DNA from: Pseudotabrizicola sp.
Lineage (GTDB): Bacteria > Pseudomonadota > Alphaproteobacteria > Rhodobacterales > Rhodobacteraceae
DNA length: 64,000 nt
Assembly: GCF_030684215.1 (NCBI RefSeq)
Contig: NZ_JAUXOV010000073.1
Location: 220,396-284,395 of the forward strand
Direction: 5' to 3'
Position numbers and translations under genes: made by a program. Of the stretch, positions 9,547 through 19,314 are shown piece after piece. The notes below the pieces were generated by a model. That model ran no database searches. It was not told where the DNA came from and worked only from the letters and a program-made list of their open reading frames with translations. Positions within the stretch are counted from its first letter, which is position 1; every line of letters starts with the position of its first letter.

Positions 9547-11714
9547 TGCGTCCGCGCTCTTTCCGCCATCTGCTGACAGCGCTTGCGACCATCGGTCTGC
9601 TGACGTTCGCCCCCGTCAAATCTACCCTTGCGCAGGATATGGCGGCGCTTGTTGCCAACAGCGTGCGGATTGATGCTTCTGGCCAGTTGATTGCCGAGGG
9701 CGGGGTCGAGGTGTTTTATCAAGGCCGCACCTTGCGCGCGTCGCGAATTGTCTATGACCGCGCCGCCGACCGGCTGACCATCTCTGGCCCGATTGTGCTG
9801 GTCGATGGCGATACGGTCATTCTGGTGGCCGATCAGGCCGATCTTGCCGCAGACCTGACCGAAGGCGTGCTGATCAGCGCGCGCCTTGTCCTGAACCGCG
9901 AACTGCAGCTTGCCGCCAATCAGATTCAGCGCGTGGGCGGGCGCTATACGCAACTGGACAATGCCGTTGCCTCGTCGTGCAAGATCTGTGCTGATGCAGC
10001 GCCCTTGTGGGAAATCCGGGCACGACGGGTGATCCATGACCAAGAGGAACGGCAGATCTATTTCGATCACGCACAGTTCCGCGTCTCGGGCCTGCCGATC
10101 CTGTATTTCCCACGGCTGCGCATGCCCGACCCGACGCTGGCGCGGACCTCGGGCTTTATGATGCCGCAGTTGCGCACCACCTCTGGCCTCGGCACCGGGG
10201 TCAAGCTGCCATATTTTCTGACGCTTGGGCCGCATCGTGACCTGACGATCACGCCTTATCTGTCCACCAAATCAGGCCGCACGGTTGAACTGCGCTACCG
10301 GCAAGCCTTTGCCACCGGCGAGATTGAGGTGAACGGTGCGCTGTCGCGTGACAGGCTGGTGCCCGGCGACACCCGGCACTTTCTGACAGCCAAGGGCGCA
10401 TTCGATCTGCCGCGCGGTTTCGGGCTGACCTTTGACGGTATCATCGTCAGCGATCCGGCCTATCTGCTGGATTACGGCCTGCCCGCCGCTGACCGTCTGA
10501 CCAGCCGGATCGAGGTCAGCCGTACCCGGCGCAATGAGCATCTTTCGGGCCGTCTGATCGGTATACGCTCGATCCGCGCGGGCGAGATCAACTCGACCCT
10601 GCCCACGATCATCACCGATTTCACCTATCACCGCCGCTTTTCCGGCGGGCCGTTGGGCGGCGAGGCCGGATTGCAGTTCCAGACCCATGGCCACTACCGA
10701 AGCTCGACCGACCCGACCGATCCCGATGGTGCGGCGGGCCCCCTGCCAGCCCTTGGTCGCGATGTCAGCCGTGCGTCCTTGCGGCTGGATTGGCGGCGCA
10801 ACTGGGAATTGCCGATGGGCATCATGGCCAGCGTGCTGGGTGAGGTCACGGCGGACGCCTATAAAATCGGGCAAGATGACAGCTTTGGCGGCGGCCCCTC
10901 ACGCCTGCACGGCGGAGCAGCGATGGAATTGCGCTGGCCATGGGCCAAGTCCGGGGCGCAAGGTGTAGGCCATCTGATTGAACCGGTGGTGCAATTCGTG
11001 TGGGCCCCAAAGGGCACAGAGAACCTGCCGAATGAAGATTCCATTCTAGTCGAGTTTGACGAGGGCAACCTGTTTTCGATCAACCGCTATCCTGGATCAG
11101 ATGCGACAGAACGCGGCGGGCGGATCAATGTCGGCCTGTCCTATACCCGCGTTGATCCGGCGGGCTGGACCCTGTCCACAGCCGTTGGCCGGGTGTTTCG
11201 CACCGAAGATCTGGGCCAGTTCACTGTCGCATCGGGCCTTGATGGCCGTCGGTCGGACTGGCTGGCGGCAGCCCAGTTGAGCCTGCCGATGGGTATGGGG
11301 ATCACGCAGCGCCTGTTGATTGACGATGATTTCAAGCTGACCAAATCCGAAACCCGGCTCGCGCTTGCTGGCGAACGATACGGCGTGTCCGGGTCTTATG
11401 TCTTTTTGACCGCAGATCCGTTTGAGGAGCGCCCCGATGACATTGCCGAACTGGCTGTTGACGGCAGCTATAAGGTCAACGAGGTCTGGACCGCCCGCGC
11501 CGGGGCGCGGTATGATATCGAAGCAAAACGCGCCAACCGGGCCGGGCTTGGCCTTCAGTTCCGCAATGAATGCGTTTCGCTCGATCTTTCTCTCTCGCGT
11601 CGGTTCACATCCTCGACTAGTGTGAAGCCGACAACGGATTTCGGCCTTTCGGTCGATCTGGTCGGCTTTGGCGCCGGAACAGGCGCCGGACCCTCTCGCA
11701 GCTGCAGGCGCTGA
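9546..11714 (+). CDS. lptD: LPS-assembly outer membrane protein LptD
   Basis: LptD inserts lipopolysaccharide into the outer leaflet of the outer membrane. The 722-residue precursor has a signal peptide (cleavage likely after STLAQ, about residue 30), a small OstA-like beta-jellyroll (about 35-135) and a large C-terminal beta-barrel. Paired cysteines occur early (SSCKICAD) and late (NEC near residue 675, and SC four residues from the end), which could form the disulfides known to be needed for LptD maturation. It is somewhat shorter than E. coli LptD (784 residues), as is usual in alphaproteobacteria. The ATG overlaps the lptG stop. Confidence 0.93.
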   Translation: MRPRSFRHLLTALATIGLLTFAPVKSTLAQDMAALVANSVRIDASGQLIAEGGVEVFYQGRTLRASRIVYDRAADRLTISGPIVLVDGDTVILVADQADLAADLTEGVLISARLVLNRELQLAANQIQRVGGRYTQLDNAVASSCKICADAAPLWEIRARRVIHDQEERQIYFDHAQFRVSGLPILYFPRLRMPDPTLARTSGFMMPQLRTTSGLGTGVKLPYFLTLGPHRDLTITPYLSTKSGRTVELRYRQAFATGEIEVNGALSRDRLVPGDTRHFLTAKGAFDLPRGFGLTFDGIIVSDPAYLLDYGLPAADRLTSRIEVSRTRRNEHLSGRLIGIRSIRAGEINSTLPTIITDFTYHRRFSGGPLGGEAGLQFQTHGHYRSSTDPTDPDGAAGPLPALGRDVSRASLRLDWRRNWELPMGIMASVLGEVTADAYKIGQDDSFGGGPSRLHGGAAMELRWPWAKSGAQGVGHLIEPVVQFVWAPKGTENLPNEDSILVEFDEGNLFSINRYPGSDATERGGRINVGLSYTRVDPAGWTLSTAVGRVFRTEDLGQFTVASGLDGRRSDWLAAAQLSLPMGMGITQRLLIDDDFKLTKSETRLALAGERYGVSGSYVFLTADPFEERPDDIAELAVDGSYKVNEVWTARAGARYDIEAKRANRAGLGLQFRNECVSLDLSLSRRFTSSTSVKPTTDFGLSVDLVGFGAGTGAGPSRSCRR

Positions 11715-11785
11715 CTGTGAACGGGTATGGGCAGACCAATCGGGCGCAAGACGTGAAAGGCGCAAGAGCAGTGACGGCAGAACGC

Positions 11786-13018
11786 ATGACAACAGCAGTG
11801 TCTCATATCCTTCGGGCCATGGCCCTGACCGCAACCCTTGCTGCCCCGCTTGTGGCCCTGCCCCAGATCGCAGCGGCGCAGGAAGGATCGCCGTTTCAGG
11901 TGGTTCTACGGATCAATGACGGGGTTATCACCCGCTATGAGATGGAGCAGCGCAAGCTGTTTCTGAAACTGTTGCGCGTGCCGGGCGACCCCGAGGCCGA
12001 AGCGCTGAAGGGCCTGACGCAAGACCGTCTTGCCACCGCCGAAGCCAAGCGTTTCGGCCTGCGCCTGACGCGTGAACAGCTGAACGCCGGGATGGAAGAA
12101 TTCGCCGCCCGCGCCCAGCTGACCGCCGACCAATTTGTCGAGGCATTGGCTCAGGCCGGGGTGTCGATGGAAACCTTCCGCGATTTTGTCGGCAACGGGC
12201 TTTTGTGGCGCGAACTGGTGCGCGGGCGCTATGTCGGCACCTTCTCGATCACCGAGACAGAGATTGACCGCGCCATCGTCAGCGCCACGGTCAACACCGC
12301 GATGCAGCTTTTGCTGTCGGAAATCATCCTTCCTGTCCAAGGCGACCCTGAGGCACAGCACGAGCTGGCACGCCAGTTGCGCCGTGACATCAGCACTGAA
12401 GACGGCTTTGCCGCAGCGGCCCGGCGCTATTCCGCATCTCCTTCTGCCGGGCGCGGCGGTCGGCTGGACTGGACGCCAACCTCGGAACTGCCCCCCCAGA
12501 TCGTCGAACTGGTGCTTGCGCTTGGCCCCGGTCAGGTGTCGGAACCTGTTACGCTGCCAAGCGCGGTCGCCGTGTTCCAGCTGCGCGACGTGGTCGAAGA
12601 CAAAACTGCCTCTGCCCCGCTGGTGCAGGTGGAATATGCCGAGTTTCTGTTGGCCAATACCCCCGATGTTCAGGCCCGCGCTGCGGCCTTGCACAACCGT
12701 GTAGACACCTGCAAAGACCTGTATGAGGAAGCACGCGGCCTGCCCGAAAGCCAGTTGAAGGTCGAAACCCGCACCGTGCCGGAACTGCCTGCCGATGTGG
12801 CACTGCAGCTAGCCCAGTTGGACCCCGGTGAATACTCCACCGCGATCACCCGTGGCGGCGCACGCGTGTTCCTGATGCTCTGCGCGCGTGGCCCGAAGCT
12901 TGAGACAGCGATTGACCGAGCGGCGATCCGTGAACAGCTTGTCTCGCGCAGACTGACGTTGCTGGCCGAGGCGTATCTGGAAGAGCTGCGCTCGGAAGCC
13001 ATCATCGTCACACCGTGA
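11786..13018 (+). CDS. surA: SurA-type periplasmic peptidyl-prolyl isomerase/chaperone
   Basis: SurA escorts outer-membrane proteins through the periplasm. The 410-residue precursor has a signal peptide ending near QIAAAQ, the N-terminal SurA region beginning VVLRINDGVITRYEMEQRKL, and a parvulin (rotamase) domain around residues 170-280 with SAGRGGRLDWTPTSELPPQI. The start is uncertain. ATG 11786 begins directly at the signal peptide, GTG 11771 is in frame behind AAAGG, and GTG 11717 is also open. Position directly after lptD is a classic arrangement, because LptD is a major SurA client. The stop overlaps the pdxA start. Confidence 0.9.
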   Translation: MTTAVSHILRAMALTATLAAPLVALPQIAAAQEGSPFQVVLRINDGVITRYEMEQRKLFLKLLRVPGDPEAEALKGLTQDRLATAEAKRFGLRLTREQLNAGMEEFAARAQLTADQFVEALAQAGVSMETFRDFVGNGLLWRELVRGRYVGTFSITETEIDRAIVSATVNTAMQLLLSEIILPVQGDPEAQHELARQLRRDISTEDGFAAAARRYSASPSAGRGGRLDWTPTSELPPQIVELVLALGPGQVSEPVTLPSAVAVFQLRDVVEDKTASAPLVQVEYAEFLLANTPDVQARAAALHNRVDTCKDLYEEARGLPESQLKVETRTVPELPADVALQLAQLDPGEYSTAITRGGARVFLMLCARGPKLETAIDRAAIREQLVSRRLTLLAEAYLEELRSEAIIVTP

Positions 13019-14001
13019 TCCCGCTTCCTTTGGTCATGACCTGTGGGGAGCCGGCCGGGATCGGCCCCGAGCTTTCCGTGCAGGCGCGCGCCATTCTGGG
13101 GGCGGACGTGCCCTTTGTCTGGCTGGGTGACCCACGCCATCTACCCCCCGGCACCACATGGACCGAGGTGCGCACGCCCTCGGATGCGGCTGATGTGCCG
13201 TCCGATGTGCTGCCAGTGCTGACCCACCGCTTCGCCGCGCCCAATACTCCTGGTCAGCCTGACCCCGCCAACGCGATTGGCGTGATCGAGGTGATTTCCC
13301 GCGCGGTGGCGCTGGTGCAGTCCGGGGCTGCGTCCGCAATTGTGACAGCACCTTTGCATAAAAAGGCGCTGAAGGACGGCGCAGGATTCGCGTTTCCCGG
13401 CCATACCGAATATCTGGCGCATCTGGCGGGCGATGTGCCGGTGGTGATGATGCTGGCCTCGCCCCTGTTGCGCGTGGTGCCAGCCACAATCCACATTCCG
13501 CTGGCTGGTGTGCCGGGCGCGCTGACGCCCGCCCTGCTGGAGCAGGTGATCCGTCTGACCCATGCTGGGTTGATCCGCGACTTCGGGATTGCCAAGCCGC
13601 GCATTGCCGTGGCCGGGCTGAACCCGCACGCGGGCGAAGGCGGCGCGATGGGACATGAAGACGCCGCCGTGATCGCGCCGGTGGTGGCGCGTCTGGCGCA
13701 AGAGGGCATGGCGGTGACCGGGCCGCTGCCCGCCGACACGATGTTTCACACCCGCGCCCGCGCCCGCTATGACGCGGCAGTCTGCGCCTATCATGATCAG
13801 GCGCTGATCCCTATCAAGACGCTGGATTTTGACGGCGGGGTGAATGTGACGCTGGGCCTGCCCTTTGTGCGCACCTCGCCCGATCATGGCACGGCGTTTG
13901 ACATTGCGGGCAAAGGCATCGCGCTGCCGGACTCTTTGGTTGCGGCGGCGCGGATGGCGTGGGACATGGCAGCCGCAAGGTCAGTCCAGAGCTCGCGGTG
14001 A
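13015..14001 (+). CDS. pdxA: 4-hydroxythreonine-4-phosphate dehydrogenase
   Basis: PdxA oxidises 4-phosphohydroxy-L-threonine in the DXP-dependent pathway to pyridoxal phosphate. The 328-residue protein has the conserved N-terminus MTCGEPAGIGPEL and the C-terminal block AYHDQALIPIKTL followed by FVRTSPDHGTAFDIAGKG, which carry the metal- and substrate-binding histidines and aspartate. The start is GTG 13015, overlapping the surA stop as GTGA. The order surA-pdxA-rsmA is conserved in many proteobacteria. After the stop comes a hairpin (14028-14050) and a short repeat before rsmA. Confidence 0.95.
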   Translation: MIPLPLVMTCGEPAGIGPELSVQARAILGADVPFVWLGDPRHLPPGTTWTEVRTPSDAADVPSDVLPVLTHRFAAPNTPGQPDPANAIGVIEVISRAVALVQSGAASAIVTAPLHKKALKDGAGFAFPGHTEYLAHLAGDVPVVMMLASPLLRVVPATIHIPLAGVPGALTPALLEQVIRLTHAGLIRDFGIAKPRIAVAGLNPHAGEGGAMGHEDAAVIAPVVARLAQEGMAVTGPLPADTMFHTRARARYDAAVCAYHDQALIPIKTLDFDGGVNVTLGLPFVRTSPDHGTAFDIAGKGIALPDSLVAAARMAWDMAAARSVQSSR

Positions 14002-14027
14002 GGGCGGACTGGGGCACTGCCGCCAGC

Positions 14028-14050
14028 CCATTGGTTTCTTGAACCAATGG
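14028..14050. terminator. Stem-loop between pdxA and rsmA
   Basis: CCATTGGTT pairs with AACCAATGG across a five-base loop. The hairpin lies 27 bases after the pdxA stop and has no following T run, so it may be a partial terminator or an RNA-stability element rather than a full stop signal. Confidence 0.5.
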
Positions 14051-14071
14051 CGAAACCACTAAGCTACCTGT

Positions 14072-14092
14072 GATATTTGAGAACAGAAAATG
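14072..14092 (+). repeat. 21-bp intergenic box, copy A
   Basis: This 21-base sequence, which includes ATATTTGAGAACAGAAAATG, is found again exactly, on the opposite strand, at 44137-44157. Read in the same relative orientation, both copies are followed by a hairpin within about 25 bases. Here it lies just upstream of rsmA. Confidence 0.7.
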
Positions 14093-14108
14093 AAAAGGGT
14101 GCGGGGAT

Positions 14109-14951
14109 ATGGCGACGATTGATGGATTGCCACCCCTGCGCGAGGTGATCCGGGCGCATGATCTGGTGGCGAAAAAACAGCTGGGGCAGAACTTTCTGCT
14201 CGATCTGAACCTGACCGCCAAGATCGCGCGGATGGCGGGCGATCTGGCGGGCTGCGATGTGCTGGAGGTGGGACCGGGACCGGGGGGGCTGACGCGCGGG
14301 CTGTTGGCAGAGGGCGCACGCCGGGTGCTGGTCGTAGAGAAAGACCCGCGCTGTGTGCCGGCGCTGGAGGAGATTGCCGCGACCTATCCGGGGCGGCTGG
14401 AGATTGTGCAGGGCGATGCGTTGGAGCTGGATGTGGCGTCGCGGCTGAACGCGCCGATCCGGGTGGTGTCAAACCTGCCCTATAATGTGGGGACGGAGCT
14501 GTTGATCCGTTGGCTGTCGCCTGCTGTCTGGCCGCCGTTCTGGACCTCGCTGACGCTGATGTTCCAAAAGGAAGTGGCCGAGCGCATTGTGGCCCGCCCG
14601 CGCAGCGACCACTACGGGCGGCTGGCCTTGCTGACGCAATGGCGGGCGGAGCCGAAGATCGTCATGCATCTGCCCCCCGAGGCGTTCACGCCTGCGCCGA
14701 AGGTGCATTCGGCAGTTGTGCATCTGACCCGGTTGGAGGCGCCGCGCTTTCCTGCCGATGCAGCGGTTCTGTCGCGCGTGACGGCGATGGCTTTCAACCA
14801 GCGCCGCAAGATGCTGCGGTCAAGCCTCAAGGGGCTTGGCGGCGATGTCGAGGCGTTGCTTGAAGGTGTGGGAATTGTGCCGACCCAGAGGGCCGAAGAA
14901 ATCGGGCTGGAGCAGTTTTGCGCGCTGGCCAGAGCGGTGGCGGCGCGTTGA
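14109..14951 (+). CDS. rsmA: 16S rRNA (adenine-1518/1519-N6) dimethyltransferase
   Basis: RsmA (KsgA) dimethylates two adjacent adenines in the 3' hairpin of 16S rRNA late in 30S assembly. The 280-residue protein starts with the family pattern [19 protein letters not shown], has the SAM-binding motif [16 protein letters not shown] around residues 54-69, and the catalytic motif [15 protein letters not shown]. Its length matches the family. It closes the lptFGD-surA-pdxA-rsmA run and is followed by a GC-rich hairpin shared with the convergent DUF4167 gene. Confidence 0.95.
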   Translation: MATIDGLPPLREVIRAHDLVAKKQLGQNFLLDLNLTAKIARMAGDLAGCDVLEVGPGPGGLTRGLLAEGARRVLVVEKDPRCVPALEEIAATYPGRLEIVQGDALELDVASRLNAPIRVVSNLPYNVGTELLIRWLSPAVWPPFWTSLTLMFQKEVAERIVARPRSDHYGRLALLTQWRAEPKIVMHLPPEAFTPAPKVHSAVVHLTRLEAPRFPADAAVLSRVTAMAFNQRRKMLRSSLKGLGGDVEALLEGVGIVPTQRAEEIGLEQFCALARAVAAR

Positions 14952-14963
14952 GCCGCAAAGCAC

Positions 14964-14988
14964 AACGCCGCCTCTGAAGGGCGGCGTT
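14964..14988. terminator. Bidirectional hairpin between rsmA and the DUF4167 gene
   Basis: AACGCCGCC pairs perfectly with GGCGGCGTT across a seven-base loop. It lies between two convergent stop codons (14951 and 15005), so it probably terminates both transcripts. The T runs are short on either side. Confidence 0.75.
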
Positions 14989-15004
14989 GCGGGGTGTTTC
15001 ACCT

Positions 15005-15850
15005 TTATTCAGCAGCTTCGCGTGGGCTACCATCGTCCGGTGCTGCACTGGCCTCACCGGCATCTTTGGGTTTTTTCGGCGCGCGGGCGCGGCGGGGCTT
15101 CGGCTCTGCCGCCGGGGCTGCCACATCGGCAACCGGCGCAGGTGCTGGTTGCGGCGCAGGTGTTGGCTGCGGCGCGGGGGCTTCTGCGTGCTGAGGTGCG
15201 ACCTCTGCCGGACGGTCCTCAACGTTGCGCTCGGGGCGCGGCGGGCGCGGACCACGGGTGTTGCGGTTTTCGTCGCGGTTGCGATTGCGCTCGCCTTCGG
15301 GGCGGTCATTGCGGCGCGGACGGTCTTCGCGGCGCGGCGCATCACCCACCGGGCGCGCTTCGGGTGTCTCTACCAGACCGCTATCCTGACCGCGCGGATC
15401 GTCGATCATGCCGAGTTCGGGCTGATCGCCCTGCCCGGAATCGGTATGGCGGTCATCGCGCCAAGGACGCGCATCGCGCCCGTCACGGGTATTGTTGTTA
15501 TTGTTATTGCCCTGCTGGCCACCCTGCTGACTGCTATGTTGGCCATTCTGCTGGCCTCCATTCTGGCCAAACTGCTGCTGGCGCGCCTCTTGCTCGGCCG
15601 CCATTTCTCGCTGTGCCTCACTGAGCATACGGGTATAATGTTCGGCGTGCTGCAGAAAATTCTCGGCCGCCACACGGTCATTCGACAGCTGCGCGTCACG
15701 CGCCAGAAGCTGATACTTTTCGATGATCTGCTGCGGGGTGCCACGCACCTTGCCCTCGGGGCCCGAGCTTTCGAACACCCGGTTGATGATATTGCCGAGC
15801 GTGCGCGGGCGGTTCTGCTTGGAACGCGAACGGGACTTGGAAGAGCGCAT
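15005..15850 (-). CDS. DUF4167 domain protein with low-complexity tail
   Basis: The first 90 or so residues match the alphaproteobacterial DUF4167 family: a basic start (MRSSKSRSRSKQNRPRTLGN), then GTPQQIIEKYQLLARDAQ and a helix around HYTRMLSEAQ. The remaining 190 residues are low complexity. They contain a Gln/Asn/Gly tract with six consecutive asparagines, then Arg/Asp/Gly-rich RNRD-type stretches, then an Ala/Pro/Lys-rich end. This composition suggests an intrinsically disordered, possibly RNA-binding protein, but no function is known to me. ATG 15850 is preceded by AAAGGA; an upstream in-frame extension has no ribosome binding site. The protein has 281 residues. Confidence 0.85.
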   Translation of the reverse strand: MRSSKSRSRSKQNRPRTLGNIINRVFESSGPEGKVRGTPQQIIEKYQLLARDAQLSNDRVAAENFLQHAEHYTRMLSEAQREMAAEQEARQQQFGQNGGQQNGQHSSQQGGQQGNNNNNNTRDGRDARPWRDDRHTDSGQGDQPELGMIDDPRGQDSGLVETPEARPVGDAPRREDRPRRNDRPEGERNRNRDENRNTRGPRPPRPERNVEDRPAEVAPQHAEAPAPQPTPAPQPAPAPVADVAAPAAEPKPRRARAPKKPKDAGEASAAPDDGSPREAAE

Positions 15851-16104
15851 CTTGTCCTTTGATCCGACTGTCCGACTTGCCCGCATGTAAAGCACCGGGA
15901 TGGCGCACCCCCTGTTCAGGGCAAATGAGGCAAGTTCGGGTTTAAGCATTGTCTGAACGGGGGCTGAGATGCCCACCGCGCTGTAACAACGCCTAAGTTT
16001 GAATAATCATGTGGCGCGGCGTCTGACAAGCCGATTCTGCATCAATTTATGTGGATTACTGCCCCAGTGACGCTTTTCCGCCGCTTTGTGAGCCAAAGTC
16101 GCGC

Positions 16105-16938
16105 TTAGGCAACCTGCCCCGCAACCACCCGGTCACGGCCGTCCATATCCGGCAAGACCCGGATTCTGTGCAAACCGGCGCCTTCTAACAGCCGCGAAAC
16201 CGCTACCCCTTGGGTCGGCCCGATTTCCAGCACAAGCCTTCCCCCCGATGCCAGATGTGCCACCGCGCCCGCCGCAATAGCGCGATACGCGTCCAGCCCG
16301 TCACCGCCGGGGGTAAGCGCCAGATGTGGCTCGTACAGGCGCACTTCGGGGGACAGATCCGTCATTTCGGACGCCGCAATATAGGGCGGGTTTGACACGA
16401 TCAGATCGAACCTGCCCTGCACCGGATCAAACCAGGAACCTGTAGCAAAGCTGCACCGGCCTGAAAGACCCATCGCTTGGGCATTGGCTTTTGCCACCTC
16501 CAGCGCGGCGGGCGACAGATCAACCGCCATGCCGTTGGCCGCAGGCCGATCGGCCAGCAGCGACAGCATGATCGCGCCTGACCCGGTGCCAAGGTCTAGA
16601 ACGCTTGCAAAGGGGGCTGTCAGCGCCTCGGCCACCAGCGCTTCGGTCTCGGGGCGCGGGTCCAGCACATCGGGGGTGACGATGAAGCGCCGACCCCAGA
16701 ACAGCCGCCCCCCGGTCAGATGCGATACCGGCTCACGCAGGCTGCGCCGCTGGACCAAGGACGCAAAGCGCGCGAGGACGTCCGCCGCCGTATCATCGGG
16801 CAGATGCAGGGTCAGCCGGTCGGGCGCAATGCCCGCCGCATGAGCCAAAAGCACGCGCGCATCTTTTGACGAATCCGGCACGCCAGCGGCGCGCAGATCG
16901 CGCACCGCCTGGGCCAAGGCCATTGCATAAGTGCTCAC
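16105..16938 (-). CDS. prmC: Release factor glutamine methyltransferase
   Basis: PrmC methylates the glutamine of the GGQ motif in release factors RF1 and RF2. The 277-residue protein has the SAM-binding motif [16 protein letters not shown] (about residues 113-128) and the substrate-binding NPPY at 183-186, the signature of N5-glutamine methyltransferases. The start is GTG 16938, overlapping the prfA stop as GTGA, so enzyme and substrate are made from one message. A second in-frame ATG lies five codons downstream. A 254-base gap separates its stop from the DUF4167 start. Confidence 0.95.
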   Translation of the reverse strand: MSTYAMALAQAVRDLRAAGVPDSSKDARVLLAHAAGIAPDRLTLHLPDDTAADVLARFASLVQRRSLREPVSHLTGGRLFWGRRFIVTPDVLDPRPETEALVAEALTAPFASVLDLGTGSGAIMLSLLADRPAANGMAVDLSPAALEVAKANAQAMGLSGRCSFATGSWFDPVQGRFDLIVSNPPYIAASEMTDLSPEVRLYEPHLALTPGGDGLDAYRAIAAGAVAHLASGGRLVLEIGPTQGVAVSRLLEGAGLHRIRVLPDMDGRDRVVAGQVA

Positions 16939-17990
16939 AACCCGGCCTCGGACAGCTTTTGCGCCTGATCTTCGGCTTGCAGGGCGTCAATGATCGAATC
17001 CAGATCGCCCGCCATCACCTGTGCCAGCGAATAAAGCGTCAGGTTGATCCGGTGATCGGTCATCCGGCCCTGCGGGAAATTATAGGTGCGGATGCGTTCG
17101 GACCGGTCGCCTGACCCCACCTGCGCCTTGCGGTCGGCGGATCGTGCGGCGTCAATCCGCTCGCGCTCCATCTCGAAGAGACGCGCACGCAAGACCTGCA
17201 TCGCAATCTCGCGGTTGCGGTGTTGCGACTTTTCCGCACTGGTCACGATGATACCTGTCGGCAAATGGGTGATCCGCACCGCGCTGTCGGTCGTGTTCAC
17301 ATGCTGGCCGCCGGCGCCCGACGCCCGCATCGTATCGATGCGGATGTCGCTTGCGGGGATGTCCAGATCGACTTCCTCGGCCTCGGGCAGCACTGCGACC
17401 GTGGCGGCGCTGGTGTGGATGCGGCCCTGCGCCTCGGTTTCGGGCACGCGCTGCACGCGGTGGGTGCCGGCCTCATACTTCAGCCGGGCGAAAACTCCTT
17501 CGCCCTGCACATGCGCCGTCACCGATTTGATGCCGCCAAGGTCAGACAGCTGCTGCTCCAGTATCTCAAACCGCCAGCCCTTGGCCTCGGCATAGCGCTG
17601 ATACATCCGCAAAAGATCGCCCGCGAACAAGGATGCCTCATCCCCCCCGGTGCCGGGCCGGATTTCAAGGATCGCAGGCCGCGCATCGGCGGCGTCGCGC
17701 GGCAACAGCGCCACCCGCAAGGCCTGCTCAATCTCGGGGATACGCGCGCGCAGGCGGGGCAGTTCTTCTTCGGCAAGCGCCTTCATCTCGGGGTCGGCCA
17801 GCCAGCCCTCGGCGTCGGCCATATCATCCAGCGCGCGGCGATAGGCGGCGACCTGATCGACCACGGGTTTCAGCTCGGAATACTCGCGACTGAGCGCCGC
17901 GATGTCACCGGGGGCTGCCCCGGCATTCAGGCGCGCTTCGAGAAACTCGAACCGCTGGGTGATCTGCGCAAGTTTATCAAAAGGAACCAT
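16935..17990 (-). CDS. prfA: Peptide chain release factor 1
   Basis: RF1 recognises UAA and UAG stop codons and triggers peptide release. The 351-residue protein carries the peptidyl-transferase motif [18 protein letters not shown] (GGQ at 227-229) and the codon-recognition region [15 protein letters not shown], where P-E-T fills the P-x-T position. I chose ATG 17990 because [20 protein letters not shown] is the usual N-terminus. The frame stays open upstream to 18092, but that extension is not conserved in type and has no better ribosome binding site. It forms an operon with prmC. Confidence 0.95.
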   Translation of the reverse strand: MVPFDKLAQITQRFEFLEARLNAGAAPGDIAALSREYSELKPVVDQVAAYRRALDDMADAEGWLADPEMKALAEEELPRLRARIPEIEQALRVALLPRDAADARPAILEIRPGTGGDEASLFAGDLLRMYQRYAEAKGWRFEILEQQLSDLGGIKSVTAHVQGEGVFARLKYEAGTHRVQRVPETEAQGRIHTSAATVAVLPEAEEVDLDIPASDIRIDTMRASGAGGQHVNTTDSAVRITHLPTGIIVTSAEKSQHRNREIAMQVLRARLFEMERERIDAARSADRKAQVGSGDRSERIRTYNFPQGRMTDHRINLTLYSLAQVMAGDLDSIIDALQAEDQAQKLSEAGL

Positions 17991-18081
17991 CCGCGCGGTG
18001 TCGCGCGATTGCGGGGGCTGGTCAAGGGTTCGCCCTGTTACAGCTGCATATCCCTGAAAATTTCTTGAAAGAAAGGAACCC

Positions 18082-18165
18082 ATGGCTACCATCGGCGTTG
18101 TGTCTGGTCATGCGATGCTTTGGGCACGCTTTTTAGGGGACTGTGGGTCAAAATGGCGCCTGTGA
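18082..18165 (+). CDS. Possible 27-residue upstream ORF before the AI-2E permease
   Basis: An ATG preceded by AAAGGA at ideal spacing opens a 27-codon frame ([20 protein letters not shown] and seven more residues). Its TGA overlaps an in-frame GTG of the permease gene as GTGA at 18162-18165. This is the layout of a translationally coupled leader. The peptide resembles nothing I know. It could be a true leader, or simply the site of the only good ribosome binding site in this region. Confidence 0.4.
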   Translation: MATIGVVSGHAMLWARFLGDCGSKWRL

Positions 18166-19298
18166 ATTATCAAGCGGTCCACAAATTTCCCACCAATCCC
18201 GAAAGTGCGACCGACCGGCCCAAACCGTCATGGCCCCTGGTGGGCCTGTTCATTCTGGCCATGATCGCAGCAATAGCCTTTGCCCGCGATTTCCTGATGC
18301 CGATCACCTTTTCAGTGCTGTTGTTCTTTGTGTTTGTGCCCGTCCGCCGTCGCCTGTCACGGCTGGGCGTGTCCCCCGGCATTACCGGCGCCGCGATTGT
18401 CTTTGGCCTGTTCTTCGGCATCATCGCTCTGTTCTGGTCGGTCTCTGGTCCGGCAGGACAATTGATCGCGGATATGCCGGAAATTCAGTCGGCCCTGACC
18501 GAAAAGCTGCAACGTCTGCGCGGCACGTTCGAGACCATCGACAGCGCCATGAGCCAGATGGAGGCCGAAGCCGACCCCGAGGCTGAAACCAGCCCCGGCT
18601 TTGACGTGGCGTCGGCTATTCTGAACGGGCTTTACACCACGCCCGGCGTTCTTGGGCAGGTGGCGTTGACGCTGTTCTTGCTGTTTTTCCTCATCGCCTC
18701 GGGTGACCTGATTTACCTCAAAATCGTGCAAAGCTTTGATACCTTGCGCGAAAAGCGCAACGCCTATTCCGCCCTGCGCGAGATTGAGGAAAGCCTTGGC
18801 AGCTATCTGGGAGCCATCACGTTGATCAACGCCTGCCTTGGCCTGACCATCGGGCTTGCCATGTGGGCGCTTGGCATGCCGTCGCCGCTGTTGTTCGGGC
18901 TGTTGGCATTTTCACTGAACTTCATTCCCTATCTGGGGGCGATTACCGGGGTTGGTATTGCGCTTCTGGTGGCGCTGGTGACATTTTCCGATGTGTTCTG
19001 GCCCGTGATGATCGCCATGACCTACCTGACGATCACCACGTTAGAGGGGCAAGTGATCACCCCCTATTTCGTCGCGCGCCGCTTGCAGATGAATGCGGTG
19101 GTGGTGTTCTTGACAGTCGCGCTTTGGGCCTGGCTGTGGTCGGTGATCGGCATGATCATCGCGGTGCCGCTTCTGGTGGTGATCTCGGTCATCTGCGACC
19201 ATGTGCCGGGTTTGGAAAAACTGGGCAATTTCCTTGCGGGGGATGATCCGGTCCCGCTGGCCGAAGAAGAGCCAAACCTGAAACCCGACACCACATAG
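18153..19298 (+). CDS. AI-2E family transporter (permease)
   Basis: This is a 381-residue inner-membrane protein with the AI-2E/PerM family layout: two pairs of N-terminal membrane segments, a soluble middle region (about residues 95-160), and the conserved C-terminal block FIPYLGAITGVGIALLVALV followed by EGQVITPYFVARRLQMN. Members export diverse small molecules or act in Na+/H+ exchange; autoinducer-2 is only one reported substrate and I do not assert it here. The start is ambiguous among ATG 18153, GTG 18162 (overlapping an upstream ORF stop) and TTG 18120. It is convergent with the next gene, 16 bases away. Confidence 0.87.
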   Translation: MAPVNYQAVHKFPTNPESATDRPKPSWPLVGLFILAMIAAIAFARDFLMPITFSVLLFFVFVPVRRRLSRLGVSPGITGAAIVFGLFFGIIALFWSVSGPAGQLIADMPEIQSALTEKLQRLRGTFETIDSAMSQMEAEADPEAETSPGFDVASAILNGLYTTPGVLGQVALTLFLLFFLIASGDLIYLKIVQSFDTLREKRNAYSALREIEESLGSYLGAITLINACLGLTIGLAMWALGMPSPLLFGLLAFSLNFIPYLGAITGVGIALLVALVTFSDVFWPVMIAMTYLTITTLEGQVITPYFVARRLQMNAVVVFLTVALWAWLWSVIGMIIAVPLLVVISVICDHVPGLEKLGNFLAGDDPVPLAEEEPNLKPDTT

Positions 19299-19314
19299 GG
19301 CTTGGGCGTCCGCG

